In this document: piece after piece, positions 7,529 through 15,920 of the stretch
Layout of the letters: each line of letters opens with the position of its first letter
Position numbering within the stretch: position 1 is the first letter of the stretch
Origin: Lachnospiraceae bacterium UBA3845
Lineage (GTDB): Bacteria > Bacillota > Clostridia > Lachnospirales > Lachnospiraceae
Assembly: GCA_002392705.1 (NCBI GenBank)
Contig: DGHP01000056.1
Location: 54,805-82,120 of the forward strand
Direction of reading: 5' to 3'
DNA length: 27,316 nt
Position numbers and translations under genes: made by a program
Notes under the pieces: model-generated
What the model was told of the DNA's origin: nothing
Database searches by the model: none
The model's input: the letters and a program-made list of their open reading frames with translations, nothing else

Positions 7529-8221
7529 TTACTGGTTTTCTTCTTCCGAGGAATCGAACTTGTAACCCATGCCCCAGATTGTCTTGATGCAGCTTCCCGC
7601 ATCCCCCATTTTGGCGCGCAGTTTCTTCACATGGGTATCGATTGTCCGGGCGTCGCCATAATAATCATAATTCCATACACTGTTGAGAATCTTCTCCCTG
7701 GAAAGGGCGATGCCCTGATTCTCCACAAAATAGGTAAGCAGCTCAAACTCCTTGAAGGAGAGCTCTACCAGTTTCCCGTCAATCTTCACCTGATGCGCAG
7801 CTTTATTGATCTCGATCTTGCCCGCCTTCAGGATATCATCGCCTCCGACAGCTCCGCTTCTGCGCAGGATCGCCTCCACGCGGGCAACCAGAATCCTGGG
7901 GCTGAAGGGCTTCGAGATATACTCGTCCACTCCCAGTTCAAAACCGAGCAGTTCGTCCCGCTCATCGCCCCTGGCCGTCAGCATGATGATCGGCACCTTT
8001 GATTCCTTCCGGATCTCCCGGCAGACCTCCCAGCCGTCCATCTTCGGCATCATTACATCCAGAATGATAAGAGCGATGTCCCGGATGGAAAAGAATTTGT
8101 CGACCGCTTCCGCGCCGTCCCCGGCTTCAATCACTTCATAATTCTGCCTGACCAGAAAGTCTCTGACCAGCTTGCGCATTCTGGCTTCGTCATCCACCAC
8201 CAGTATTTTCAGAGTATCCAT
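7529..8221 (-). CDS. OmpR/PhoB-family response regulator without an adjacent histidine kinase
   Basis: A 230-residue two-domain response regulator. The receiver domain (1-120) has the acidic pair D10/D11, the phospho-acceptor D55 in LDVMMP, T82 and K104 in SKPF. The C-terminal winged helix (about 130-226) includes the SFKEFELLTYF and ARTIDTHVKKLRAKMG stretches of OmpR/PhoB DNA-binding domains. All phosphorylation residues are intact. Such genes are nearly always followed by a sensor kinase gene. Here the next gene encodes a secreted protein instead, and upstream lies ssrA, so the regulator is an orphan in this window. A distant kinase or small phosphodonor could activate it. Confidence 0.95.
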   Translation of the reverse strand: MDTLKILVVDDEARMRKLVRDFLVRQNYEVIEAGDGAEAVDKFFSIRDIALIILDVMMPKMDGWEVCREIRKESKVPIIMLTARGDERDELLGFELGVDEYISKPFSPRILVARVEAILRRSGAVGGDDILKAGKIEINKAAHQVKIDGKLVELSFKEFELLTYFVENQGIALSREKILNSVWNYDYYGDARTIDTHVKKLRAKMGDAGSCIKTIWGMGYKFDSSEEENQ

Positions 8222-8293
8222 CTTATACAGCCCTTTCTAAATAAATCATAATGCCAGCCGGCATACTCCGGACTTCTGCCGCAAAATTTTGGA

Positions 8294-8335
8294 TAACAAA
8301 ACGGCATCATAATCTTCATCCCGATTATGATGCCG
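8294..8335 (-). terminator. Rho-independent terminator of ssrA
   Basis: A perfect 13-bp stem (cggcatcataatc, 8302-8314, with its complement at 8323-8335) with an 8-nt loop. On the minus strand it is followed directly by ttttgtt. It lies about 90 nt downstream of the tmRNA 3' end and upstream of the response regulator gene. Confidence 0.8.
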
Positions 8336-8424
8336 GCTGCCGTCCGGGCAGTGTCTCCTGCTGACGCAGTGTACTTTTGCGCCCGCTCTTTTTGAGCGGA
8401 CATATGTCAGTCTGTCCTGGAAAA

Positions 8425-8768
8425 TGGAGTAGACGAGAGTCGAACTCGTGTCCGAAAGCCGGTCCACCGTCCTTCTACTATCATAGTCGGTTCTTTGAGA
8501 TTCCCCCCGCCGCACGGGAACAGACACCCTTACGGTTTCGGTAGCTTCATATTACGCCCGCATGCTCAAAGCTTTGCATACGTCGTTTCCTGCAAGCTCG
8601 ATGCCTGGGTCCTAAAGTGCAGGTGCTTCAGGTCAGACAGCCGCAGCCGTCAGGCTGCAGCAAGCGCAAAATTATCGTCTGCGTTTATATTTAGGTTTGC
8701 GATTTAACGCATCTGCCTGCGGATAGCTTCTCCAGCTTCACAGCCCCCGTCGAAACCTTTACTACCCC
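8425..8768 (-). ncRNA. ssrA: tmRNA (transfer-messenger RNA)
   Basis: This RNA frees stalled ribosomes by acting first as alanyl-tRNA and then as a short message. The 5' end (ggggtag, from 8768) pairs with ctactcc near the 3' end to form a 7-bp acceptor stem with one G-U pair. It is followed by the conserved GGTTTCGACGGGG-type stretch. The 3' part has the T-arm with GTTCGACTC. The CCA tail is not encoded after the discriminator base. The tag frame at 8650-8682 reads ADDNFALAAA followed by TGA, ending in the hydrophobic ALAA-type degron recognised by ClpXP. Its partner gene smpB lies about 210 bp upstream on the same strand. Confidence 0.95.
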
Positions 8769-8819
8769 ATAGAATAAGGCAAAGGCACGGGATGAACCTG
8801 TGACTTTGTTCTAACTGCA

Positions 8820-8849
8820 AGTATAAACCAGGGCCTGCGGATTCGTCAA
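8820..8849 (-). promoter_or_regulatory. Sigma-A type promoter of ssrA
   Basis: On the minus strand, TTGACG (8849-8844) and TATACT (8825-8820) are separated by 18 nt, each matching 5 of 6 consensus bases. Transcription would start about 45 nt upstream of the mature tmRNA 5' end, leaving a leader for RNase P to remove. Confidence 0.65.
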
Positions 8850-8978
8850 GAAAGACCCGGAAAACTCACAGACTTTTCACATCTTAAACCGGCGCTTCGC
8901 GGCTTTCACAGATCAGGATACTCGCATACTCCTGCCGGCAGTTCTGCTGCTTCAGAAGAACTGCGAAAAAGCAGGTCA

Positions 8979-9443
8979 TCAACGGTTGTACTCCCTGAAG
9001 GCCCTTTCCATATCCCGCTTCGCATCCTTCTTAGCGATATCCGCCCGCTTGTCATACAGCTTCTTTCCTTTTGCCAGACCGATCTCCGCCTTCGCCAGGC
9101 TCCCCTTGAAATAGATCCTGAGCGGGACGATCGTATAACCCTGCTGGCTGATGGAACCCATCAGTTTGTTCAGCTCATAGCGGTGCAGGAGAAGCTTCCT
9201 TGGCCGAAGCGGATCCTTATTAAAGATATTTCCTTTCTCGTAAGGACTGATATGCATGCCGTAGATGATCGCCTCACCGTTCTCTATGTGGATATAGGAT
9301 TCCTTGATGCTGCATTTCCCGGTTCTCAGAGACTTAACCTCCGTACCGGCCAGAGAAATGCCTGCCTCATAGGTCTGCTCTATAAAGTAATCATGGTAGG
9401 CCTTTTTATTATTTGCGATCAGTTTGATGGACTCCTTCGCCAT
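8979..9443 (-). CDS. smpB: SsrA-binding protein SmpB
   Basis: A 154-residue SmpB of normal length. It binds tmRNA and brings it to stalled ribosomes. Typical features are the N-terminal [30 protein letters not shown] core, KLLLHRYEL, and the basic C-terminal tail ([30 protein letters not shown]) that enters the empty mRNA channel. It lies just upstream of ssrA in the same orientation, a common arrangement in Bacillota. Confidence 0.97.
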   Translation of the reverse strand: MAKESIKLIANNKKAYHDYFIEQTYEAGISLAGTEVKSLRTGKCSIKESYIHIENGEAIIYGMHISPYEKGNIFNKDPLRPRKLLLHRYELNKLMGSISQQGYTIVPLRIYFKGSLAKAEIGLAKGKKLYDKRADIAKKDAKRDMERAFREYNR

Positions 9444-9502
9444 GTCTTCTCTCCTCTGCCCTTATGGCTGAAAATGGACCGGTGCATTCGGCTCTGTCGC
9501 TC

Positions 9503-9540
9503 AAAAAGAACATCCCCGCAGTCTCCCGCAGGGATGTTCC
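9503..9540 (-). terminator. Rho-independent terminator downstream of htrA
   Basis: The 9-bp stem gaacatccc/gggatgttc (9508-9516 with 9531-9539) has further pairing possible inside and is followed on the minus strand by a run of five T. It lies about 150 nt past the htrA stop and before smpB, separating the two genes. Confidence 0.75.
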
Positions 9541-9693
9541 GTACTGCCTGTACAGTCTAGCATAGGCTAAACGCAAATTCAAGGAATCCGATCTGCACTC
9601 TGCAGCATCAAAGGGTGGTTGTCTTCAGCCTCCCGCCATCAGGGTGCGGACAGGCCGGGGAGCGGACAAAATACAGGCAGGATTAATAACAGG

Positions 9694-11166
9694 TCAGAAA
9701 TCTCCTTCATCGCCTTCCGGGCTTACAAAATATTCATCACCATCTCCGGAAGGACGCTCGCCGCCGAAGATCTCATCAAAGATATCGCCAAGTCCGTCAG
9801 GGGCATCCGGGTACAGGTCACTGAAGGACGGCCTCTCTTCCGGATCCTCTTCCGGGGAATCTTCCTCATCCGGATCCTCATCACGTTCTTTTCTGCCATG
9901 GCCGCTCTTCTGCTCTTTCTCATCAGCATCATCCGCGTCCCTGCTGCCTGCCTGAAGGGTTACATCAAAGGTCTGCTCCTCGTAAGACGTGCCGGTCGGT
10001 CTCATAACCTTCACTTCAACTGTCTCACCCGCCTCATAATAGGTGATCTGGCGAAGCAGTGTTGCCTGGGAATCGATCGTCAGTCCGTCCAGTCCGGTGA
10101 TGATATCGCCTTTCTGAAGTCCCGCTTCCTCAGCGCCGGATCCCTCCGCCACTTCGTAGATGTAAGCGCCCTGCGGAATATTGTACATCTCGCTGGCCTC
10201 ATCCGATACCGGAACAACGGTAACACCGAGATAGCCATGATCCTCCAGGGCATCCCTGGTCTCACGGTTGATCAGGTTCTGCAGAACCGGGATCGCGACG
10301 CTGACCGGAATCGCGCAGCCCATGTTATCTCCATAGACAGCACCTGCATTGAAGATACCGATCACTTCGCCGTCCGCGTTGAAGACCGCGCCGCCGCTCT
10401 GTCCGTTGTTCGAAGCCCCGTCCGTCTGGAATTCTGTCCAGGAACCGGAATCTGTATTGACCTCGACGTCCAGCGCGCTGATGATGCCGGAAGTGACATT
10501 CAGACCAAGTCCGAGAGCGTTGCCGATGGTGATGGCGGTCTGACCGATCTTCAGATTATCTGAGCTTCCCAGTACAGCGATCTTCAGCTCGCCGAGCACT
10601 TCATCCGGGATGTCGTCAGGAGAAACAGCGATCACCGCCAGATCTGTCGCAGGATCGGTTCCTTTCACCTTTGCCGGAGCTACAACTTCCTCGCCGTCTT
10701 TATCTTTCACAGAAAAGCATACAGACACTTCTGTGGAATCGGTTACTACATGATTGTTGGTGGCGATCATGATCTCGTCATCATCCTCGGCGATGATGAA
10801 GCCGGTCGCAGCTCCTTCCACTTCCATCTGCTCGGTTCCGCCGAAATAATTCATGACCTCCTGAACGGAATGCTCGGTGATCGTCACCATGGACGGCATC
10901 ACGGCTTCCACGATGCTGGATACATCGATTACGGAGACGGACACATCGCTGATATTAGTTGTTTCAAGCTGCATGCGGTCCGGCTTCTCATCTGCTTCCT
11001 GTTCTTCTGCTGCCGGTGCCTCGACAACGGAAAGGCTTGTCTCGCCGTCCTCCGCGTAAACCAGCGCCGGACTGATCTGACCGAGCGTCAGCGCTGCCAT
11101 AAGGACTCCTCCTGTCAACAGAGATCCGGCCTTCTTTGCTGTCATCTTTCTGTCTTTCCTATACAT
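9694..11166 (-). CDS. HtrA/DegP-type secreted serine protease with PDZ domain
   Basis: A 490-residue trypsin-like protease for extracytoplasmic protein quality control. From ATG 11166 the order is signal peptide (about 1-38, probable cleavage VYA-E), an acidic spacer, the protease domain (about 80-290) with triad H139, D175 and S257 (GQSGG), one PDZ domain (about 315-405, opening GYLGVTVVP), and an acidic low-complexity tail of about 80 residues. ATG 11166 is preferred because aaggggg lies 8 nt upstream; the ATG at 11172 is only 2 nt from it. Most Gram-positive HtrA proteins keep a membrane anchor, but this one looks like it is released by signal peptidase I. The active-site loop reads NNGQSGG rather than the common NPGNSGG, though the serine is intact. 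Confidence 0.93.
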   Translation of the reverse strand: MYRKDRKMTAKKAGSLLTGGVLMAALTLGQISPALVYAEDGETSLSVVEAPAAEEQEADEKPDRMQLETTNISDVSVSVIDVSSIVEAVMPSMVTITEHSVQEVMNYFGGTEQMEVEGAATGFIIAEDDDEIMIATNNHVVTDSTEVSVCFSVKDKDGEEVVAPAKVKGTDPATDLAVIAVSPDDIPDEVLGELKIAVLGSSDNLKIGQTAITIGNALGLGLNVTSGIISALDVEVNTDSGSWTEFQTDGASNNGQSGGAVFNADGEVIGIFNAGAVYGDNMGCAIPVSVAIPVLQNLINRETRDALEDHGYLGVTVVPVSDEASEMYNIPQGAYIYEVAEGSGAEEAGLQKGDIITGLDGLTIDSQATLLRQITYYEAGETVEVKVMRPTGTSYEEQTFDVTLQAGSRDADDADEKEQKSGHGRKERDEDPDEEDSPEEDPEERPSFSDLYPDAPDGLGDIFDEIFGGERPSGDGDEYFVSPEGDEGDF

Positions 11167-11385
11167 AACCATAACCCCCTTCTGTCTGTGATATCTGGCT
11201 GATACAGATGTGAGAGATCTTCTCTCCCGCATGTTTTCTTCTTATCCTCGATGCCTGTTCTCAGAACCGGCTTCGTTTTTCTTAACGGTTCTCATCATAA
11301 AAGGGGTTTGTGTCAGAACTGTGAATGATTCTTTCATTTCACAGAATGTTCACGGTAAAAAACCGGGAATCTTTCTGAAACTGTC

Positions 11386-11448
11386 CATGCAGGCATGCCG
11401 GTTTCTGCTGAGTGCTGCTGCGCTCAGATGTCTGTGCATGCAGGCATG
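11386..11448. repeat. Symmetric palindrome cluster upstream of htrA
   Basis: The 12-mer catgcaggcatg (itself a palindrome) occurs at 11386-11397 and 11437-11448. Between them, at 11408-11427, is an 8-bp hairpin (ctgagtgc/gcgctcag, one G-T pair). The surrounding gap between gpmI and htrA (11167-11672) also has an inverted repeat ctgtgaa/ttcacag at 11319-11344 that could be an operator for htrA. No gene is seen in the gap. Confidence 0.5.
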
Positions 11449-11527
11449 GCAGCCGCTTTCGGGCTTTATCTGTCGGTAAGGGGTGTTTATTCCCTGTCCG
11501 ATTCCGCGATAACTGCGGGCATCGCGC

Positions 11528-11563
11528 AGAAAACGCCCGGGGAGAATCAAATCTCCCCGGGCG
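11528..11563 (-). terminator. Rho-independent terminator of the hom-gpmI operon
   Basis: A perfect 12-bp GC-rich stem (cgcccggggaga, 11534-11545, paired with 11552-11563) with a 6-nt loop, followed on the minus strand by ttttctg. It lies about 110 nt past the gpmI stop. Confidence 0.85.
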
Positions 11564-11672
11564 CTGAAACGGTGCGCAGAGCCACGGGCGCACAGAGCTG
11601 GTCTGGCAGCCAGGCTGCCGTGTGCCCGGCGCAATTTTGCGAAGGCGGAATGGATAAGATCCGCCCTGTTCT

Positions 11673-13214
11673 TTATTTGCGGATCAGCAGGCTTCTGCCG
11701 GTCATCTCCTTCGGCTGCTCCATGCCCATCATCTCGATCATGGTCGGAATGATATCGCAGAGGGCACCGCCCTCATCCAGTGTATATTCAGGATCATAAT
11801 TCACCAGAATAAAGGGAACCGGGTTGGTGGTATGCGCGGTATGGGGCGCTCCGGTCTCATAGTCTACCAGCTGCTCTGCATTTCCGTGGTCCGCAGTGAT
11901 AAACATCTGTCCGCCAACTTCAAGCAGCGCGTCGACAACTCTGCCCACACACTGATCAACAGTCTCGATGGCCTTGATGGCTGCCGGCTCCACGCCTGTA
12001 TGGCCGACCATATCCGGATTGGCAAAGTTCGTGATGATCACATCGTATTTCCCCGATTTGATCGCCTCGACAAATCTGTCGCAGACTTCCGGCGCGCTCA
12101 TCTCAGGCTGCAGGTCGTAGGTCGCTACCTTGGGGCTCTTGACCAGGATCCTGTCCTCGCCCGGGTTCGGCGCTTCCACGCCGCCGTTGAAGAAGAAGGT
12201 GACATGCGCGTACTTCTCCGTCTCGGCGATTCTGGCCTGGGTCATGTTGTGGGCCGCAAGGAATTCGCCGAAGGTATTGGTGATCTGGATCTTCGGGAAT
12301 GCGATCTCCTTATTGGGGATGGTCACGTCATAATCTGTGAAGCAGCAGTAGAAGACCTTCTTGCGCGGCCCTCTGTCGAACTTGTCGAACTCATCCATGC
12401 AGAAGCATCTGGTGATCTCTCTGGCACGGTCCGGACGGAAATTGAAGAAGATGATGGAATCGCCGTCCTTGATGGTGCAGACCGGCTTGCCGTCTTCCAT
12501 GGAGACTGCCGGAACCACGAACTCATCCGTAACGCCGTTCGCATAGGAATCCTTTACAGCGTCAACGCCGCAGGCAGCGGGAACGCCTTCACCCAGAGTA
12601 AGAGCCCTGTAAGCCTTCTCGACGCGGTCCCAGCGGTTGTCGCGGTCCATCGCATAGTAGCGGCCGGAAACAACGCCGATTTTACCGACACCCAGCTCAT
12701 CCATCTTGTCCTGGAGCGCCTGCACATACTCAACACCGGACTGCGGCGGTGTATCGCGCCCGTCAAGGAAGCAGTGCACAAACACATTTTTGATTCCTTC
12801 GCGCTTTGCCATCTCCAGAAGGGCGTACACATGTGTATTATGGCTGTGAACGCCGCCGTCCGACAGCAGGCCGTACATATGCAGGGAGCTGTTGTTCTTC
12901 TTTACATTTTCCATAGCCCGGAGGAGAACCTCATTCTTAAAGAAGTCTCCGTCCTTAATCTCCTTGCTGATCCGGGTAAGATCCTGGTAAACGATTCTTC
13001 CGGCGCCCATATTCAGATGTCCGACCTCGGAGTTGCCCATCTGTCCCTCCGGCAGGCCGACATAATGGCCGCTCGCCTGTCCCTGCACAAAGGGGTATTC
13101 CTTCATCAGCCTGTCCATAACCGGCTTGTTCGCCAGCGCGACCGCATTATGGTCTCTGCGCGGGTTCAGGCCGTATCCATCAAGAATCATCAAAACGGTG
13201 GGTTTTCTGCTCAT
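11673..13214 (-). CDS. gpmI: 2,3-bisphosphoglycerate-independent phosphoglycerate mutase
   Basis: A glycolytic enzyme interconverting 3- and 2-phosphoglycerate, metal (Mn)-dependent, alkaline phosphatase superfamily. Its 513 residues are the normal length. Motifs are MILDGYG with metal ligand D12, GNSEVGHLNMGAGR with the phosphorylated serine S62, DGRDTPP, NFRPDRAR, and TADHGNAE in the C-terminal metal site. It has a good ribosome-binding site (aaggaaag) and lies 25 nt after hom on the same strand, so the two are probably co-transcribed. The combination of glycolysis and threonine/methionine biosynthesis in one operon has no obvious functional meaning. Confidence 0.97.
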   Translation of the reverse strand: MSRKPTVLMILDGYGLNPRRDHNAVALANKPVMDRLMKEYPFVQGQASGHYVGLPEGQMGNSEVGHLNMGAGRIVYQDLTRISKEIKDGDFFKNEVLLRAMENVKKNNSSLHMYGLLSDGGVHSHNTHVYALLEMAKREGIKNVFVHCFLDGRDTPPQSGVEYVQALQDKMDELGVGKIGVVSGRYYAMDRDNRWDRVEKAYRALTLGEGVPAACGVDAVKDSYANGVTDEFVVPAVSMEDGKPVCTIKDGDSIIFFNFRPDRAREITRCFCMDEFDKFDRGPRKKVFYCCFTDYDVTIPNKEIAFPKIQITNTFGEFLAAHNMTQARIAETEKYAHVTFFFNGGVEAPNPGEDRILVKSPKVATYDLQPEMSAPEVCDRFVEAIKSGKYDVIITNFANPDMVGHTGVEPAAIKAIETVDQCVGRVVDALLEVGGQMFITADHGNAEQLVDYETGAPHTAHTTNPVPFILVNYDPEYTLDEGGALCDIIPTMIEMMGMEQPKEMTGRSLLIRK

Positions 13215-13239
13215 CTTTCCTTAATCTCCTCTCTCAGGT

Positions 13240-14523
13240 TCAGTATACCCGGATCATTGTCGCGACTCTTCTGACCACGCTGGCGGAGCCCAGAATCAGA
13301 AGCGCATCTTTGATATGGCGCTCGCGGACCTTGCTGGTGATAATGACAAGCTCCGCGTCATCCCCTACTTTGCTCTTCTGTATCACCTGCTCGATCGATA
13401 CGGAATTATTGCCGAAAATGCTGGCGATCGTCGCAAGCACGCCGGGCTTGTCCTCGACCTCCATGCGCAGGAAATACCTGCTTCTGATCTCATCAATCGT
13501 CTTGATCGGAAGCTTTCTGTAGACGTTGTCCTTCGTAGAGCCCTTTGTCTCATAGACCGTATGCCTTGCCACGGAGAAGACGTCTCCCATGACCGCGCTG
13601 GCCGTCGGCATCTCGCCCGCGCCGCGCCCGTAAAACATCACATCCCCGACCGCGTCTCCGTGGACAAACACGGCATTGTAGGAGCCGGCTACCGTGGAAA
13701 GCGGGTGCTCCTGCGGGATCAGCATGGGATGCACCCTGGCTTCGATCCCGTCACCGGTATTGCGCGCGACCGCCAGAAGCTTGATCACCCAGCCCAGGGT
13801 CTTTGCGTAGGCAATGTCCTTCGACGTGATCCCGGTGATTCCTTCGGTATAGACGTCATCGAAGGTCACTCTCGAATGGAAGGCGATGGATGCCATGATC
13901 GCCAGCTTCCGGCCGGCGTCATATCCTTCCACGTCAGCCGTGGGGTCCGCCTCCGCGTAGCCAAGGTCCGTGGCCTCGGCAAGCGCCGGCTTATAATCCA
14001 CTCCCTCATCCGTCATTTTGGAAAGGATATAATTCGTCGTCCCGTTGACGATTCCGATAATCTCCGTGATCTCATTGGCCGCAAGGCTGTCCTTCAGCGG
14101 GCTGATGATCGGGATTCCTCCCGCCACCGACGCCTCAAAGCGAAGCTCCGCGCCGTTCTCCTCCGCCAGTTCCAGAAGCTCCCCGCCTTTTATGGCCATC
14201 AGGTCCTTGTTGGCCGTGACGACATTCTTGCCTGCCTTCAGAGCCTGCGTGATATAGGTGCAGGCCGGTTCGATCCCGCCGATCACCTCCACCACGACGC
14301 GGATCTCCGGATCCTCCAGGATCTCATTAAAATCCGTCGTCAGAAGAGACGGATCTTCCACGCTGTCTTTATAGCGTTCCGGATGCCTGACAAGAATCTT
14401 CGTGATGATAAGCTCTGCGTTCAGCTTGTGGGGCATCTCCGGAAGCTGGTTCTTCATGACCTTATATACACCGCTTCCTACCGTTCCCAGCCCGAGCAGC
14501 GCAACATTAATTCTCTTTTCCAT
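13240..14523 (-). CDS. hom: Homoserine dehydrogenase
   Basis: Reduces aspartate semialdehyde to homoserine, the branch point to threonine and methionine. 427 residues from ATG 14523, chosen because it opens MEKRINVALLGLGTVGSG with the NAD(P)-binding GLGTVGSG (11-18) and has agaaggcgg just upstream; the open frame extends further upstream but without family similarity. The catalytic domain includes AGKNVVTANKDLMA and GIVNGTTNYILSKM. A C-terminal ACT domain (from about residue 345, MEVEDKPGVLATIASIFG) is expected to give threonine feedback control. It is followed by gpmI after 25 nt. No leader peptide, T-box or riboswitch is evident upstream. Confidence 0.96.
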   Translation of the reverse strand: MEKRINVALLGLGTVGSGVYKVMKNQLPEMPHKLNAELIITKILVRHPERYKDSVEDPSLLTTDFNEILEDPEIRVVVEVIGGIEPACTYITQALKAGKNVVTANKDLMAIKGGELLELAEENGAELRFEASVAGGIPIISPLKDSLAANEITEIIGIVNGTTNYILSKMTDEGVDYKPALAEATDLGYAEADPTADVEGYDAGRKLAIMASIAFHSRVTFDDVYTEGITGITSKDIAYAKTLGWVIKLLAVARNTGDGIEARVHPMLIPQEHPLSTVAGSYNAVFVHGDAVGDVMFYGRGAGEMPTASAVMGDVFSVARHTVYETKGSTKDNVYRKLPIKTIDEIRSRYFLRMEVEDKPGVLATIASIFGNNSVSIEQVIQKSKVGDDAELVIITSKVRERHIKDALLILGSASVVRRVATMIRVY

Positions 14524-14718
14524 ATCCGCCTTCTGTCTTCTTCCCCGCAATCTGTCCCCGGAGGACAGCTGCCGGGCAAAAAATCGTTTACATGTACAAG
14601 CTCTATAACAGAACGAGATTAGCACATGTCAGGCGCTTTTGCAAGAATCATCAGCCCTCTTTTCATTCCTCTTCAGGGCCGCGTATCCGCCGGGGGCACG
14701 GCGGCATGAAATGCCGGA

Positions 14719-14804
14719 ATGCCTCTGCGCGCACGGCCTCCGCCGACATCATCGTCAATCATCTGACCAAAGCCGCGATGCCTCTGCGCGCGCGGCCTCC
14801 GCCG
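14719..14804. repeat. 27-bp direct repeat in the hom-yitT divergent intergenic region
   Basis: The 27-mer starting atgcctctgcgcgc occurs at 14719-14745 and 14778-14804 with one mismatch, 59 bp apart. It lies in the 364-bp gap between the divergent hom and yitT genes, ending just before the yitT promoter. The rest of the gap holds a small hairpin (ctgtcc/ggacag, near 14552-14568) and no gene. Confidence 0.65.
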
Positions 14805-14808
14805 CAGA

Positions 14809-14837
14809 TTGACATTGCAGATAAACTGCTGCATATT
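14809..14837 (+). promoter_or_regulatory. Likely sigma-A promoter of the yitT-like gene
   Basis: A perfect -35 TTGACA (14809-14814), 17-nt spacing and CATATT (14832-14837, 4 of 6). It lies about 50 nt before the start codon and immediately after the 27-bp direct repeat. Confidence 0.55.
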
Positions 14838-14887
14838 GGACATGTAACCGTCAATATGATCTTTCTATTCTCTTTTAAGGGCAGCTC

Positions 14888-15763
14888 ATGAATAAAGCAG
14901 ACAGCATTAAAAATCTCATCAAAGACCTTCCGCTCCTGATCGCGGGAGCCACGCTTACCGCCGTTTCCACGAAATATATCTATGACCCCGCCGGCCTTGT
15001 AACAGGCGGAGTATCGGGCCTTTCCATCATCGCCCGCTCCGTTTCCCTGCGGTATTTCGGCAGGGATTTTCCCCTCTGGCTGGGCAGCCTGGTTTTCAAT
15101 ATCCCGATCTTTCTGTACGCCGCAAAGCAGTTCGGTTTCCGCCATATTCTGCGGACCGGGCTGGTCTGGCTGTTTCTGACGGCGGAGCTGTACTTCCTTC
15201 CGGAAAAGTCCTTCCTTCCTGACGACCTGCTGCTCGTTGCCATCTACGGCAGCATCCTGATGGGAGCCGGTTCCGGCCTTCTGCTCACGGCCCGCGCCAC
15301 ATCGGGCGGCTCGGACATGCTCGCGGAAGCGCTGCACCAGCAGATGCGCAGCGTCAGTGTCGGCAGACTGATCCAGATCATAGACGGGATCATCGTGATC
15401 GCCGGTCTTGTAACCTTCGGGGTCGGTCATACCCTGTACGCGATCCTCTCTGTCTTTATCATGGGCAGGGTCATAGATCTTGTCATGCACAAAGGGAAAA
15501 GCGCCAAGATGGCAACCATCATCTCGAAGGAGAATGACAGGATCGCGGAGGAGATCATGACCTCCTTAAACCGCGGTGTAACCGGCCTTTACGGAACCGG
15601 CATGTATACCGGCAGCGACAGGCGCGTCCTTCTCTGCATCTGTTCCAAGCAGGATCTGGTCTATATCAAGGATATTGTGAAAAAGCATGATCCCCGGGCT
15701 TTCTTTGTCGTCGGGGATGTGGATGAGGCGATGGGGGAAGGGTTTATCGAGAACTGGCACTGA
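14888..15763 (+). CDS. YitT-family membrane protein (DUF161 and DUF2179 domains)
   Basis: A 291-residue integral membrane protein of the YitT family. About five hydrophobic helices fill residues 10-195 (first LPLLIAGATLTAVS; later DDLLLVAIYGSILMGAGSGLLL), with the conserved YDPAGLVTGGVSGLS and ATSGGSDMLA motifs. The soluble C-terminal DUF2179 domain (about 205-285) begins around KMATIISKENDRIAEEI and includes RRVLLCICSKQDLVYIKDIV. The transported substrate or role of the family is not established. Start ATG 14888 has aaggg 10 nt upstream. It is a single-gene unit with its own promoter and tandem terminators, convergent with the type VII cluster. Confidence 0.95.
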   Translation: MNKADSIKNLIKDLPLLIAGATLTAVSTKYIYDPAGLVTGGVSGLSIIARSVSLRYFGRDFPLWLGSLVFNIPIFLYAAKQFGFRHILRTGLVWLFLTAELYFLPEKSFLPDDLLLVAIYGSILMGAGSGLLLTARATSGGSDMLAEALHQQMRSVSVGRLIQIIDGIIVIAGLVTFGVGHTLYAILSVFIMGRVIDLVMHKGKSAKMATIISKENDRIAEEIMTSLNRGVTGLYGTGMYTGSDRRVLLCICSKQDLVYIKDIVKKHDPRAFFVVGDVDEAMGEGFIENWH

Positions 15764-15830
15764 GATCCGGCACTGTGTAATGCGGGATGTGTATGACGCA
15801 GGGCGTGCATACGCCCTCAGAATGATTCAA

Positions 15831-15874
15831 GGCAGGGTGCGGACAGGGATGCGCATCCTGCCCTCCGTTTTTTT
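15831..15874 (+). terminator. First tandem terminator of the yitT-like gene
   Basis: The 11-bp stem ggcagggtgcg/cgcatcctgcc (15831-15841 with 15852-15862, one G-T pair) has a 10-nt loop and is followed by ctccg and seven T. It belongs to a tandem array with a period of 46-47 bp. An earlier degenerate unit has a hairpin at 15800-15817 but no T-run. Confidence 0.8.
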
Positions 15875-15885
15875 CAGGACAAGCC

Positions 15886-15920
15886 GCGGAATGCAGCGTG
15901 CAGCTGCCTTCCGCTTTTTT
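15886..15920 (+). terminator. Second tandem terminator of the yitT-like gene
   Basis: The stem gcggaa...ttccgc continues with gcagc/gctgc after one mismatch (15886-15897 with 15903-15914). It has a 5-nt loop and is followed directly by six T. It is one period downstream of the first terminator and shares the flanking ttcagg-gca-g sequence with it. Confidence 0.75.

Noticed and set aside
9619..10563. 314-residue plus-strand frame opposite htrA
   Set aside because: Antisense shadow caused by biased codon use in the protease gene.
11832..13274. 480-residue plus-strand frame opposite gpmI
   Set aside because: Antisense shadow of an unmistakable glycolytic gene.
13315..14622. 435-residue plus-strand frame opposite hom
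   Set aside because: Antisense shadow of homoserine dehydrogenase.
14759..15490. 243-residue minus-strand frame opposite the yitT-like gene
   Set aside because: Low-complexity charged product, antisense to a conserved membrane protein.
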